From Micromussa lordhowensis (Eukaryota; Cnidaria; Anthozoa; Scleractinia; Lobophylliidae), in assembly GCA_964020085.1 (NCBI GenBank), contig OZ026596.1, forward strand, positions 45,449,311 through 45,513,310: a stretch of DNA of 64,000 nucleotides, read 5' to 3'. Numbering within the stretch: position 1 is the stretch's first letter; the number at the start of each line of letters is the position of its first letter. This document shows positions 26,305 through 39,169 of this stretch, piece after piece. The notes under the pieces are model-generated. The model saw only the letters and a list, made by a program, of their open reading frames with translations, did no database searches and was not told the DNA's origin. The position numbers and the translations under genes are program-made.

Positions 26305-26581
26305 CAATAAAATGGCTTACGAATGCAAATGAGAGCTTTAAAAGAGTCGCAGAAACGTCACTTGGGATTGCCAAGGGCCTTGTAAATGTCAGGAATGTAA
26401 ATGTGTTCATTAATGGCATTAGGTTCGCGAATTGAATGCTACGCTTCTATGTTAATTTTGTTATTCTTTAATTTTGATTTGCATGCACAGTAACTTACAT
26501 TGTAAATCAGAAATAAAAGCAACAGTTAACGTAAAGTATTCATTTCTGTGTAAGTATTCTCAACGACACACATCCGTTTAC

Positions 26582-26769
26582 AATTGAATATATGAAACAC
26601 CATATATTTCAACTGCGGAGAAAGGTATGAAGACATGATTGATCATCGCAGTTGTAGGCACAGTTTAAGCAGTAGTAAAACTTCTTAAGTTCTGTATACA
26701 ACTGCGATGATCAATCATGTCTTCAAACCTTTTTATGCAGTTCAAATATATGGTGTTCCATATATCAAC
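26582..26769. mobile_element. Foldback MITE
   Basis: Two arms of about 75 bp, nearly perfect inverted repeats sharing AGACATGATTGATCATCGCA, around a loop of about 38 nt. A further partial copy of the arm lies at about 26918-26945. Non-autonomous element; family unknown. Confidence 0.75.
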
Positions 26770-28997
26770 TTGCATTCTTCATCATCTACGGGTATATTAC
26801 GAACTCACAACATGATCAACTCCCAGATGGCTTGATATCTAATTCATGGGTTCAAATTTCAGGCCTGAGTTTTTTCCAGGCTTTAATTTCACAACTGCTT
26901 AAGTTGTGTATTTAGCTGCGATGATCAATCATGTCTTCATACATAACTTTATTATTTGAAATGACGAAATTATCTGTATTAGTTTTAAGCGAATTAATGA
27001 AATTTTTAACGGGATATTTGCTGAACGAACGAAATGAACTTTGTGTGACTGACATTTACTCTTTGTTCTCCAGGTTGAACACAGATATCTGACATATATG
27101 CTGATAGAAAGTACGGCCATCTTAGATTGTCAAGCTCTTGAATCTGGAACAAGTTGACGACTGGCACTGAAACCTTATTACAGATAAGTTTATAATAATT
27201 TTCTTCTTTCTGCAGTCACTTACAATTTAACTGCTTCAGTCCAAGAGTGATCAAAATCTTATATCTCCTTATCAGATAGATATACTTTTTTTCAGGTTTC
27301 ATGAACATTGCAGTTCAATGCATTGCTTCCTATCCAATAACAGTACATTACTTGCAATAATTGCAAGCACACTTCATCGAAAGCTAGTCACAATGTAAGG
27401 GTCTAGATTTTATTATCTTTTGCAGTGGATAGATATATAAACGAAAATTTGTTGTTCCAATCTGTAAAAAACATCAGAGAATTTGTTTTTCCGGTTTTTA
27501 ATACCAGTCGGCTCGGTAATACAGTTGACATTAACAACTTTATGGTAATTTTTGCAGCGCATTTTGGTTGCATATCGGGAAGGAATCACTGAAGAAGATA
27601 TTTTAGTTGAGGGTCTCAATGGCATTAACCGTGAACCGTCAAATGGCAAAAAGAAATGAACGTCAACCGTCAAAAACGCAATATTTTTACCGTCAACTGT
27701 CAAATGAGCAAGCCAATATTAGCCGTCAAATGTCTCAGATATCCCTAATTAAGAACTAAACGATTGACTTAAGTAGTGTCAGGTTATAAAAACACGTTTA
27801 TGTGCAAGTCCTTCAATTTCTAGTCTCGGGAGCAGGCGATTAACACGTTCAGCGGAAGTTATTGCGCTAATTATACTCGCAGTTAAAGACCAAACACCTA
27901 ATTTTTAATGCACAAATTAAAGGATTAATTGGATTATTCAAATATGGGCAAAATTGTATCCTTTTTATAAACAATTACAGCCAAATTGGCGCTTTGATTT
28001 TGTGTTATAAACGTCGTACTGTCAAACGTAAAAAGCGGCTTAAAAAGGATGATGACATATGTTTTGCTTCCAGCTACCGCTAAATGTAACGTGGATCGAT
28101 GGATAATGCGCGTGATTAGCACGAGTACAGGTATAAATGGGGTAAGATTGGCCCATCATATCTCTTTTACGAGCACAGTGTCCTATCTTTTTTGTTTTAT
28201 TTTTCGAAACAGTGCTTAGTAGGGAAGATAATTTGTTTTGTCCTGACGATTGTTTTGGATTTCGTAAAGAGTTGAAAAGTTCCCATTCGCCGTTAGGACT
28301 TCTTGTACAAAAATAGTTTTTACTTGAACCAGAATTTGCCAAAAAATGGAATATTTTTCAATAGTTATAGCCTTATTGCTCCACTGTAAAAATTCGCTGT
28401 AATAAAATATCTTGGTCTTGTTTTCAAGTTCTTAAAAAAATGTAGAGGAGTGAACTCTCAATATAAGTCAGGAAAACATCTGTTTACGAATTCAGCATTA
28501 AATTGGCTTTGAGAGAAGGAACTGAAGGCCACTTTAAGCTAAAAAATAATGATAATTCAGAGTTACTTTCCTTATAAGTACTCGATTGCACCAGATAACT
28601 TACTAATACTAAGCGTAACGATTTCTGAATTGTGGAAAATTGTCAACAAAGTTAAGTTCTCCTTCCGCAATGACTGGTACTTAACTGTTCTCTTTGTTTT
28701 ATATCTTTTTCGTTTTTCCAAAGGAATGATAGCCTTGAAGCCGTTTCTTCAGGAGAAAACATTTGACTAAGGAGTATTGTCTTGATTTATCACAAGTTCT
28801 TTAGAACTGAAATGTGTACTGGGACTTTCAATATTGATTTTACTGATCTTTACCGGAAACTTCTAATTCTTACTTGTATGACACGCCCAAGCAACAAAAA
28901 GGAACTTCCAAAGAGTTCCACTAAACATTTTTCATGGGATAATCCGAAAAACAGAATTAATAAAAGGATAATTTCTATTTATGCGAGTCAAATCAAA

Positions 28998-31455
28998 TCT
29001 TTGAGCACAGTTCAGGCAACATAGTCGGAAACTGTGAGGAGCCGCCGAACAATTTGTTGACGGTAGCGAAAAACGCATTTGTCGGTTGAGCTTTGGATTT
29101 CAGAATTCGCATGTTATTGAAAGGCGCAGTAATTCAATGATTTATTTCGTGTAAAAAATACTTAGGAGGTTTTTTCTTTTTAAAAACACTTTCAATTTGT
29201 GTATACCTTCATACATTTTCCTGGACACAGAGCTCATACACTTTCACGACGAAAATCTATCCTAGTGCAGAAAGCAAACTTGAATCTAAGTTCACCTTTT
29301 AAGCAAATCAGTTGCAAGCAAAGAGAACAGTTGCTGAAAGAATAATAGTCGGAAAATAGAGAGATTTATCTTCATTTGCAGTGAGATGAAACAGCTCTTG
29401 AAGATTATATTGTTTTGTCCCCTTTGACGCCAGAGAAGCCATATAAGGCTACTTTATGGTCATGCTCTCTGCACCACTTGTGACGTCATAAATTAAATGT
29501 CACCAGATATTCTTGATAAGCAGATGGTAGAGCTGGGATGGATCTATCCACACAATGGGCGGTTTTGGATATCGACGGCATTCTGACGTAGAAAATTAAA
29601 AAACAACGTTATCAGTTTCGGTGCAAAAATCTATAATTGATCAAGGTCCCATTTCCAGGCTTTGGCCATAACTAACACCCAACTTTTTACGCCAGTCAGA
29701 AAGGATATAAAACACAAAAGATAGCGAGAGTAAAAGGGCCGAGAAAAATGAAAAGAAAAGGACAAAACAATTCGGAACGGGTAATCGCGAAAAAGTCCAA
29801 ATTTTGGCTTGTCTGCATGCACCAAATTATAATATTGTACATTTTTGTACCTAATCTTCGGCAAACCTATCTGTTTGGTAAAGAAATGGATTTCTCAACA
29901 AAACTTAGGCCCATTTAGCATCATGGCAACCAAATTACTGATTTACCGGTTAAAAACGCCATTTTTTTGGTTAAAATGTGGGAGTGAAAGGGTTATTGGA
30001 ACGGTTATCAGTTGCAATGTCTTGTACCTTTAATTTTCAAATTAGAGTTCTTTATGTCTATTCATGTGGTAATCACACGCGTTATGGCATGAAACTATGT
30101 TAAACCCCATTCCAACCAGGCAGTGTTTCCCCTGAGAACGTTGAGTAGGCCAACTGCAACTGTCGGAATACTTAAGCAATGATAATGAAACTTAAGAGCG
30201 GAACAGTACGTTCAAACTAAAACGAAATTATGGTCAAACAATATGCATAATATTCAAACGTGCGATGCGTTCAAGGGTGTTGGTTTTTTTTTTGCAATTT
30301 TTTTTGTTTCAGTTCAGTAATAGTAAGTTTGCACTGGATATGTGCCAAAATAGAGAAAACGAAGAGACCAAAGTCGAAATCAAGGAAAAGGAAGTGATCA
30401 GAAAGTGTGAATAACATGAAATGAGTTGGCGGCCATCCCGGCATCATACACTAATGGAGACAATTTTTTAGGCCCACAGTAGCGTTACGCGATGATCCAA
30501 ACAACGGCTGCGTAAGAAGCTAGAAGTTCTTACCGAAAGTATACCTTTTCTAAATTGACATATCTGGTCTCCAGCCATAAAGATAGATATATTATAGATA
30601 TATTGCACTACCTACGACGCCGGTCTTTACAAAGTCACACAATGCGAGGTGCTTTGTCGTGATAATTTCCTTGTCATTAGATGGAAAACTTTAAATCAGT
30701 GAAAGCATACTTGTTGAAGTTTGTTACCAAGTGCTGGTAGATGAATCGTTACAAAATCATTCATTTTCAAGAAAGCGAGACACGAAAGAATATCATTTAG
30801 TAAGTGATGGTCTTCCCTTTATAGTAAATGGTTTGAGCCAAGGAGTATCAGTAGCCCGTAAAGTGTGATCGTCCGGGTGAGGGTAGTTCTAAAATGAACT
30901 GTTATTGGTGACTGACGTTTCGACAGCCTAAGCGGAAGCCATCTTCAGAGTCAAGTGAATAGTGTTTGTCAGTCGATGATGTTATAAGTGTGGTTCCTTG
31001 AATGTGATCGGTCTACGTACCTTTTCTTGCTTTCTTTATTAAAAATGGCTTGATCAGATCACTCTTGGATTAAAAAAGCTGTTTAGTAACTTTCTCAACG
31101 CACTAAGGCGCGAAAGCTGAATTCAAAATTTTAGGCCGTTATTATGTATTCAATGTAATACAATAATGAATCAAACAAATAGAGCAACGTTAAATATGTT
31201 ATATTATTACACACTTAAGTCACTATCTCTTTTTGATTGGCCGAAAGCGTACTGTGAATTTTCGAAATCAGCGCCTGTGACGTCATCTATCGGCAGATTT
31301 TACAATAACAATGTCAAGGACACTAAAGGTCACTGGTAATCATGTCATGTATGATCGCGGTGCATGATTTCTCAGGGTAATCATGTCACGCTCGCGTGCT
31401 TTATGTTGCTTGCCGTCATTGAAGAACCAAAACACGTGACTTTCGCTCAATGTAT
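28998..31455. other. Spacer between the duplicated arms, left part
   Basis: No gene recognised. At 30914-30948 a segment starts GACGTTTCG and ends ATCTTCAG, like the motif at 26271-26304, a pattern typical of Penelope-type element ends, but its stem is poor. The rest holds only short chance ORFs. Confidence 0.4.
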
Positions 31456-31476
31456 AATAAAACAATTATGAAATTC

Positions 31477-31589
31477 GGTTTTTGTGATATCCAGAATAAT
31501 CAAGGTCTCGGTAAGAGTTGCCAGCCTCAGCCTTCGCCTTCAGATGATAACCTTGCCCAACCTTGATTATTCTGGATATCACAAAAACC
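31477..31589. mobile_element. Foldback MITE with perfect 29-bp arms
   Basis: The arm beginning GGTTTTTGTGATATCCAGAA (31477-31505) is repeated exactly in inverse at 31561-31589, with a loop of about 55 nt rich in CCT and TCG. Small foldback element. Confidence 0.8.
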
Positions 31590-31869
31590 TCATCCAATAA
31601 TTATTTATAATCGTATCTATAACAAAATTCTTGATCGTGATTGGTTCTCCGCGCACCTATTTGTCACGTAATCGGCGCGTGATCACGTGGGTGTCCAATT
31701 TGAACTTTTTGTAATCGGACACCTGTAATTGGATACCCACGTCATTTTCACGTCAATTACTCGCGCTTTAATGGTTTCCTTAGAAAAGATTTCTACAGTT
31801 TTCAAAACTTAGGAAAAGCGCTACAGACGTTTTCGCTCAAAAGAAGTTCTCAAAATACATTTTTAGATA

Positions 31870-31878
<9 letters not shown>

Positions 31879-31923
<45 letters not shown>

Positions 31924-32019
31924 ATAATTTTAAATCAGCCTCGCGCTTAGCGCTCGTCCGATTTTGAAATTACTCGCTCGATTACTCCCTGAATTGCACT
32001 CCACTTGGTCCAATTACTA
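31879..32019. mobile_element. Foldback MITE
   Basis: TAGTAATTGGAC and CAATTCAGGGAGTAATCG on the left (31879-31918) recur inverted on the right (31979-32019). Arms of about 40 bp with a few mismatches in the middle. Confidence 0.75.
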
Positions 32020-34087
32020 TTACTTATCATACAACACGAGTGGCATTTGAGAACACGAGAAAAATTCAAAGATGTTGAGTGTGCTAAAACTGAAGCCTAA
32101 TCCATTCTACTCTTGTAAACGAAAGAAAACGTTGTACTTCAACATCAGATGATGCCAATAAATTCATAAATTTGGAAAAATGACATTCGTAATCCTTTCC
32201 GCCGAATCACAGCTACGTGCGTGCGTGCGTGCCTTTTAATTAGTAAGTTTTTTATACATGCTTTAAGAGTTTCTATGTCTTAATTTTCTGTCATTAACGT
32301 TCTAGTGTATAAACAATATTTGATCCTTTTAGCAGGGAAGTAAGCTCGTATTAAAAAGTCAAGACAATTCCCAAGAAAACAAGAACAAGCCGAAGAACAT
32401 TGTGAGCTAAGCTAGTAGTAAGAATAAAGTTCGAGAAGCATTTATTGTACATCTTTATCATGCAATCGTCACAGTTTTCAGCAATACATAAATAGTTAAG
32501 ACAGCTATTGAAAGTAAATGTCAGTTATGTAAAGAAGATGCTAAGGGAAGATTAAAGGATGGTTCCAACAGAGCCCTTAAAACCTTCTAAAATCCAGACA
32601 ACTCGGTGACTAATAAATTTAGAAGAAAATATGCCGCACAACCCAGCTAAGAGGTTAATGCGGATAAATCTGTGTCTTTGTCTTTTACTTTTATATTTAC
32701 ACTTAGATTATTTTCATAAAAAAGGTCCCTCCCTTCATACTCTGTGTGGATAAAAATTCATCCACAATCCTCCACACTCCTAGGGTGAAGATTGGGGGGT
32801 TAATCTTGACTCCCACTAGCAATCTTCAACTACCCAAGAAGAGGAAATCGTAGGAAAAGATGACTCCCATCCACCATCTTCAAGTTGACAAGAAGATTGC
32901 AAGGGAAAATTAGACATAAACAATCCTAAACTCTCCTGAACGAGAAGATTGAGAGGGGAGATATAATTCTCAACCACAATCCTCTGCTCTCAAAGAGGAC
33001 AATATTGTTTCAAGAAGATCTTCCTTCGTCCACACTCTTTGAGTTGTCAAAGGAAACAAAACCGTATGAGTAGTAAAGCGTGCACGAGGAAGATTTTGGA
33101 CAATATTGTCCTCCATGAGAAAAGAACATTCTTGTTGAGACTCCTTCTTCACACAATCTCTTTCAGAAGAAGAATTAAGGATTGCTATGTCCAACTTTCT
33201 TAGCACAATATTCTAGTCTAGGAACGTTAAGGGTTTGGGTAAGAAGTCAAACGTTCCACCCTAACAAGTTTCCTCGGGGAGAGTTAAAAATTGTAAGTTA
33301 AAATGATGTCCTTTTTCTTAAGAGGAAAAGAATTATGTTTAAGGTAATTCCTTAGTATTGCCTTGCGCATCTCTACTGCGCACCATTTTCGCGTCATTAG
33401 CGCGCCTACATAAGCGCGTGCGCGTACAAGACCTGAGAGATTTCCCTCAAACTAAGCTCGATAGCGAAATAAATGCTCCTTTCCTATTAAAGGAGCTCGG
33501 TGACCCCCAGTTTTTCTTTTTTTGTGGGGTGGGGGAGATTTGCTAAGAACCGTCTAATAAAGAACATATTTGAAAAAGGAAAAAAGTTTGATAGTAGAAC
33601 ATAATTTTTTTTGGCAAAATAGTTCCATACTGGGTGTATTTTGGCCAAGCCGAGGACTTCAAACTAACCACGAAACTGTCCGAAAAAATGCAATATTCCC
33701 GCAACAAGGCAATCAAAAACGGCTTAACTAAAGCAATGCCACTTATGTGAATAAAAGAAGTTTTACTTTCAAGATAAGACTTCATTATGTATGAAGATGA
33801 TTTGAATTTTTAACGCGCAACCAGTAACAATACTGTATTTTAAAAGCCTGCTAAAGCGTAAACAAGCACAGTGACGTTTTTTTATTGCATTTTTTAATGG
33901 TCATATCATGAATGGGAATTACAGGGAAAAAAGATGGAAGAGATCTAAGTTTAAATTAAAAGGTAAATCTCAGCCATGCTAAAAATATTTTCTTTCCCAT
34001 TAGGTGCTCATTATTCCCAAAAAAATTAAAAATTAATCAAATAAGGTGATTTAAGTCCTAGAATATATAAATAAATTATCCCGGGAA
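32020..34087. other. Spacer sequence with a purine/pyrimidine-skewed low-complexity part
   Basis: No gene recognised. From about 32740 to 33010 short motifs of the AATCCTC/AATCTTC type and their complements recur irregularly, suggesting decayed simple repeat. Otherwise featureless. Confidence 0.4.
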
Positions 34088-35845
34088 GGAGGGTGGGAGT
34101 GGACTCCCGCCCTCCCCCTCCTTCTCCGGGCATGGAGTGGAAGCAGGAGGGTGGGAGTGGACTCCCGCCCTCCCCCTCCTTCTCCGGGCATGGAGTGGAA
34201 GCAGGAGGGTGGGAGTGGACTCCCGCCCTCCCCCTCCTTCTCCGGGCATGGAGTGGAAGCAGGAGGGTGGGAGTGGACTCCCGCCCTCCCCCTCCTTCTC
34301 CGGGCATGGAGTGGAAGCAGGAGGGTGGGAGTGGACTCCCGCCCTCCCCCTCCTTCTCCGGGCATGGAGTGGAAGCAGGAGGGTGGGAGTGGACTCCCGC
34401 CCTCCCCCTCCTTCTCCGGGCATGGAGTGGAAGCAGGAGGGTGGGAGTGGACTCCCGCCCTCCCCCTCCTTCTCCGGGCATGGAGTGGAAGCAGGAGGGT
34501 GGGAGTGGACTCCCGCCCTCCCCCTCCTTCTCCGGGCATGGAGTGGAAGCAGGAGGGTGGGAGTGGACTCCCGCCCTCCCCCTCCTTCTCCGGGCATGGA
34601 GTGGAAGCAGGAGGGTGGGAGTGGACTCCCGCCCTCCCCCTCCTTCTCCGGGCATGGAGTGGAAGCAGGAGGGTGGGAGTGGACTCCCGCCCTCCCCCTC
34701 CTTCTCCGGGCATGGAGTGGAAGCAGGAGGGTGGGAGTGGACTCCCGCCCTCCCCCTCCTTCTCCGGGCATGGAGTGGAAGCAGGAGGGTGGGAGTGGAC
34801 TCCCGCCCTCCCCCTCCTTCTCCGGGCATGGAGTGGAAGCAGGAGGGTGGGAGTGGACTCCCGCCCTCCCCCTCCTTCTCCGGGCATGGAGTGGAAGCAG
34901 GAGGGTGGGAGTGGACTCCCGCCCTCCCCCTCCTTCTCCGGGCATGGAGTGGAAGCAGGAGGGTGGGAGTGGACTCCCGCCCTCCCCCTCCTTCTCCGGG
35001 CATGGAGTGGAAGCAGGAGGGTGGGAGTGGACTCCCGCCCTCCCCCTCCTTCTCCGGGCATGGAGTGGAAGCAGGAGGGTGGGAGTGGACTCCCGCCCTC
35101 CCCCTCCTTCTCCGGGCATGGAGTGGAAGCAGGAGGGTGGGAGTGGACTCCCGCCCTCCCCCTCCTTCTCCGGGCATGGAGTGGAAGCAGGAGGGTGGGA
35201 GTGGACTCCCGCCCTCCCCCTCCTTCTCCGGGCATGGAGTGGAAGCAGGAGGGTGGGAGTGGACTCCCGCCCTCCCCCTCCTTCTCCGGGCATGGAGTGG
35301 AAGCAGGAGGGTGGGAGTGGACTCCCGCCCTCCCCCTCCTTCTCCGGGCATGGAGTGGAAGCAGGAGGGTGGGAGTGGACTCCCGCCCTCCCCCTCCTTC
35401 TCCGGGCATGGAGTGGAAGCAGGAGGGTGGGAGTGGACTCCCGCCCTCCCCCTCCTTCTCCGGGCATGGAGTGGAAGCAGGAGGGTGGGAGTGGACTCCC
35501 GCCCTCCCCCTCCTTCTCCGGGCATGGAGTGGAAGCAGGAGGGTGGGAGTGGACTCCCGCCCTCCCCCTCCTTCTCCGGGCATGGAGTGGAAGCAGGAGG
35601 GTGGGAGTGGACTCCCGCCCTCCCCCTCCTTCTCCGGGCATGGAGTGGAAGCAGGAGGGTGGGAGTGGACTCCCGCCCTCCCCCTCCTTCTCCGGGCATG
35701 GAGTGGAAGCAGGAGGGTGGGAGTGGACTCCCGCCCTCCCCCTCCTTCTCCGGGCATGGAGTGGAAGCAGGAGGGTGGGAGTGGACTCCCGCCCTCCCCC
35801 TCCTTCTCCGGGCATGGAGTGGAAGCAGGAGGGTGGGAGTGGACT
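34088..35845. repeat. 58-bp minisatellite, 30 full units plus a partial one
   Basis: The unit begins GGAGGGTGGGAGTGGACTCC and recurs every 58 bp from 34088 to 35827, with a final 18-bp partial unit. No difference between units was noticed on reading. Since 58 is not a multiple of three and the unit lacks stop codons in most frames, long ORFs appear in several frames on both strands; these are artefacts. G-runs on one strand alternate with C-runs and could form G-quadruplexes or hairpins. Confidence 0.97.
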
Positions 35846-37852
35846 TCCCCTCTTTTCTCATTTAGTTTAAAAGATGACAGACACGCAAAAAGCAATACGC
35901 GGACACAGCTGTAGGTCACTTGTACCTTTTTGGCTAAGCGGATAGTTATCTTCTGTTCTTTAATAACGTACATAACTGAAAGTGTTTCGGAAAGTTGTAA
36001 GAGCTTTCGTTAAGGTAGTCTTTAATAAGCTCTTTAAACATTCTTTACAACAGAAAGAAGTGTAATGTTATCTTGAACTTGTTAATACATAGCTTTGTAT
36101 AATTTGGTGAAATGGAATTTCCTTGGTTGAATTTGTTTGATTCCTTATTTTTGTAGAATGCTTTCTGTATTCTTTTTCTTCCTTTTGGAAGTGTTTTGTA
36201 CCTTCAGATTAACAAGATGTAGAAGTTCTCGCTAACTTTAAACTGCACCCATCTTCATTTTCTTATTCACGCCTAATTAGTTTGAAAGTAAAAGTTAACT
36301 ATGTACCTGAACTTCACAAGTTGAGATTAAATGTACTGAACTTTAGTAACATTTTATTCGAAACAAAAAAAATTGTCAAAATTACTCATCTGGACTTGTC
36401 TACAATTCACAAGGTCAGATATTTACGGTCTTAACCGATCGATATAACAGAGGATAAACTAACGACCTGTTGTAAAAAATCTGAGATTATAACTCTGCAG
36501 TCTGTACAGTTTTTTAATTATAACCTGCGGGTTTTCGTCTTATTGCTGCTCGTAGAAACACCACAATGGGAAGATGGCTGATTGTTGAAGCATTTTGGAT
36601 ACACATCTCATTCTGCGTACTTCACTGCATTATGGCTCTTGACAGACATTTGCACACATTACACATCTCAGTGGTCTTGCGAATCGTCCATTTCTACAAA
36701 ATAAACAAAAAAGCAATATGCCCAGTCATTAAAATTTACATTTTCTTCAGCTCAAAGCTTGAACGATAAGATATTCCGAAAAACTATCTCGCCTTCCCTC
36801 TTAGTACATAACCTCAGATTTGCGGGGTTTCTATCTCAAAACCAATCTTTAGAACGGTATTTTATAGTAGATATTTTTTTGCTGCAATCGTCAATAATTT
36901 ATCACGACGAAGCTAAGCATTTTACGCCTGGCAAAGTTCTTTCTGCCGACCAAAGATATTTTCTTTTCGAAACAGAGTTCTTAACTGTAAATTTATGAAG
37001 AGCCAGTTCCACCTTTTATTTAGTGTCGGAGAAGCCAAAACATTGCTTTGCAAAACAATCGGTAATAAGATGTTCATGATAACGTCTTACAAGGTTTTAA
37101 GGCGATAATTTTTTATTTACTAATCTGTATATTTTCTTTTTTCCCGTCAGTGTACATTTCGTTGATGTCAACAACTTTGAGATAGCAGTCTGTCAAAATT
37201 TTGCTAACAATGAGATCAGAAATCGATCAGTCTTACTGAAGTGATCAGTTTTTATGCGCTGTGCCGAGGAGCATATTTGTATCAGCCTTTTGCGCTTGGC
37301 GTTATTACGAGTGAAACTAAAATAAAACCTGCAATCTTTAGTTTGCGTTGAAAGCAAAGCCTAGAACATTTAAAATTATGCAGAGCTTGCATTAATGTTC
37401 TTTTCTTATGTTAAACTTGAATTGTCGGAAACCCGCAAAGTCATCTAATAAGTTTATGATTTAATGTTCTGTCCCATTCTTGTCACTAGTATTATTGTAT
37501 TTACAAGTTTTGCAAGTGGCCTGATTCCGAGACTAAAGAAACACAACTACCTTCGCCTGGCTTTCGAGAGGTCAACAACTTAAAATGTTTCCGGGCATTA
37601 TGCTCACATTGTAATAATTTAGCCGAGACCTTTTTGGTTTAGCCTTTTTTAAATATCAAACATCAATCAGCTGAGAGTCACGAGTCAATGCTTTATATTC
37701 GTCCCTAATTATTTTTGGCAGTAGCCATCCAGAAGGAACTATTCATGACTTCTTCAACTTAAAACTTTTCGCGTTGTTCTCGTTAATAACAATCGATTGT
37801 ATATTGTACTTAGTTTTACTATTATGCATGTAAAAATATTCGCACAAAGTAA
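35846..37852. other. Spacer sequence, nothing firm recognised
   Basis: AT-rich sequence with short chance ORFs. A stretch at about 35920-35965 (TTTTTGGCTAAG then CTGTTCTTTAATAA) faintly recalls the 5' part of U2 snRNA, too weak to call. Confidence 0.4.
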
Positions 37853-38277
37853 AGTCTGGTTCTCATATGCTGCCGACATACCTAGGACATGGCCGCCTGC
37901 ACGGCCTGGGACAACGCTGCGGCATATGTGAACATTTATCGCCGACACATAATCTGTCCCAGGCATTGACCGCCGGCTTGTCTGCGAAGTCGAGCTGAGT
38001 TCAACTTCGCAGGCAAGCCGGCGGTTGTCGGCGATGAAAATATTCTATGTGAACATCATCTGCGGAGATCTGCGGACGCAAAGTATGGCGTAACAATTCC
38101 ATTTTTCCCACAATTCCTTATTTTCAAAGTGACACATGAAGCATTTCGCGCCAGTTTGAGTACGACGGCGATCCATCGCAGATGCGACGGGGACCCACTG
38201 GAACAGATGGCCGAACGTTGTCAGTTGTAACCGGCGACTACGTCGCTGGTAGGTCTGCGGGATATGAGAACCAGGCT
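37853..38277. mobile_element. MITE with about 17-bp terminal inverted repeats and TAA target duplication
   Basis: The ends read AGTCTGGTTCTCATATGC and GATATGAGAACCAGGCT, inverted partners, flanked on both sides by TAA (37850-37852 and 38278-38280). An inner palindrome around GCCGGCTTGTCTGCGAAG (about 37972-38025) adds secondary structure. No transposase inside. Confidence 0.8.
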
Positions 38278-39169
38278 TAACAGTCCCGGGGTAACAGTGA
38301 ATCGCTCGTAGCTCCTTTATTATTCCAAATTAGTTAGGAAAAACACTTCCAAACGTTTTGGCCAAAGTTAAATGTTCTAAATAGAAAGGTCTAGAATTTA
38401 TCGAAGTCTTAGTAAAAGGAACACCTGAATATGCATTGGTTTGAATTCTCTGTGGGAACTAAGTCATGGGTTTGCATAGCAACCGAGAACATCGCTCATC
38501 ATTCCGTCTGACACATTCATTGAGAAGTTAAAATCGCCGATGCATTTTCAATGTAATTAAACGACACTCTTTCTTTTCACACCTATTTTCCTTGTTTGGC
38601 AGCATGATCAATTGCCCACCATATGCTCAGAAATATCTGATTTAGATCTTCTCCCACAGTTCCTAGTGCTCAAATGGTTTTGTTTTTCTTGTGCACCGTC
38701 TGATATTGTTTTATTTTATTTTCGTTTTTGTTTTTTGTTTTTTGTTTTCCTTGAATGAACCTCCCTCTCCCGAAAAAATGTCATCCCCCAACTGATTCAT
38801 GAAGAAAAAATCCTTCCGGCAATAAGCCCGCACGAATATAAGCCGCCGTAATCTTAAAGAAGGAAATGTATTCTTGTGTTTATAATCCTACTATTTTACA
38901 ATTTTAAAGTCGTTAGAATATGCGATTTGTAGTATTTATTATATACAAGCTAGTGGTATAACGATTGGTAGCATATTGATAAAATAGGTGCTCAATGAGC
39001 ACATGTGTCTACGGCCATAGTAAATTTCACTTCAAGGAATGTTCAAGGAATGTTTAGGAGATTCAGCGAGGCAAGTGCTTTCGCTTAGAAAGACTCTACA
39101 GGAGAAAAAAGGTGCCTAGGTTTTGGATGAAAGAACCTCGCTGTAGCATGGGGAACCAAATTAAACCAA
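38278..39169. other. Spacer next to the right arm, nothing recognised
   Basis: Non-coding AT-rich sequence without a supported feature. Confidence 0.4.

Larger units (their letters stand above)
24400..28997. repeat. Left arm of the inverted duplication, part 2, beyond the Polinton
   Basis: Continues the arm interrupted by the Polinton. About 25740-25860 matches the reverse complement of about 40870-40990. About 27900-27965 matches about 40060-40135. About 28780-28990 matches about 39170-39430. More exon-like units lie at about 25105-25200, 25740-25870 and 27070-27185. No protein-coding gene was recognised. Confidence 0.65.

Noticed and set aside
32740..33010. Possible CRISPR-like or regularly spaced repeat
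   Set aside because: Motifs are short, irregularly spaced and variable; the setting is eukaryotic.
35913..35965. Sequence recalling the 5' part of U2 snRNA
   Set aside because: Only a dozen bases align well; the branch-site region and Sm site are not recognisable.
34026..35973. Five or more ORFs of 577-640 aa on both strands
   Set aside because: They are translations of the same 58-bp repeat in different frames; a repeat unit not divisible by three without stop codons makes such ORFs automatically.
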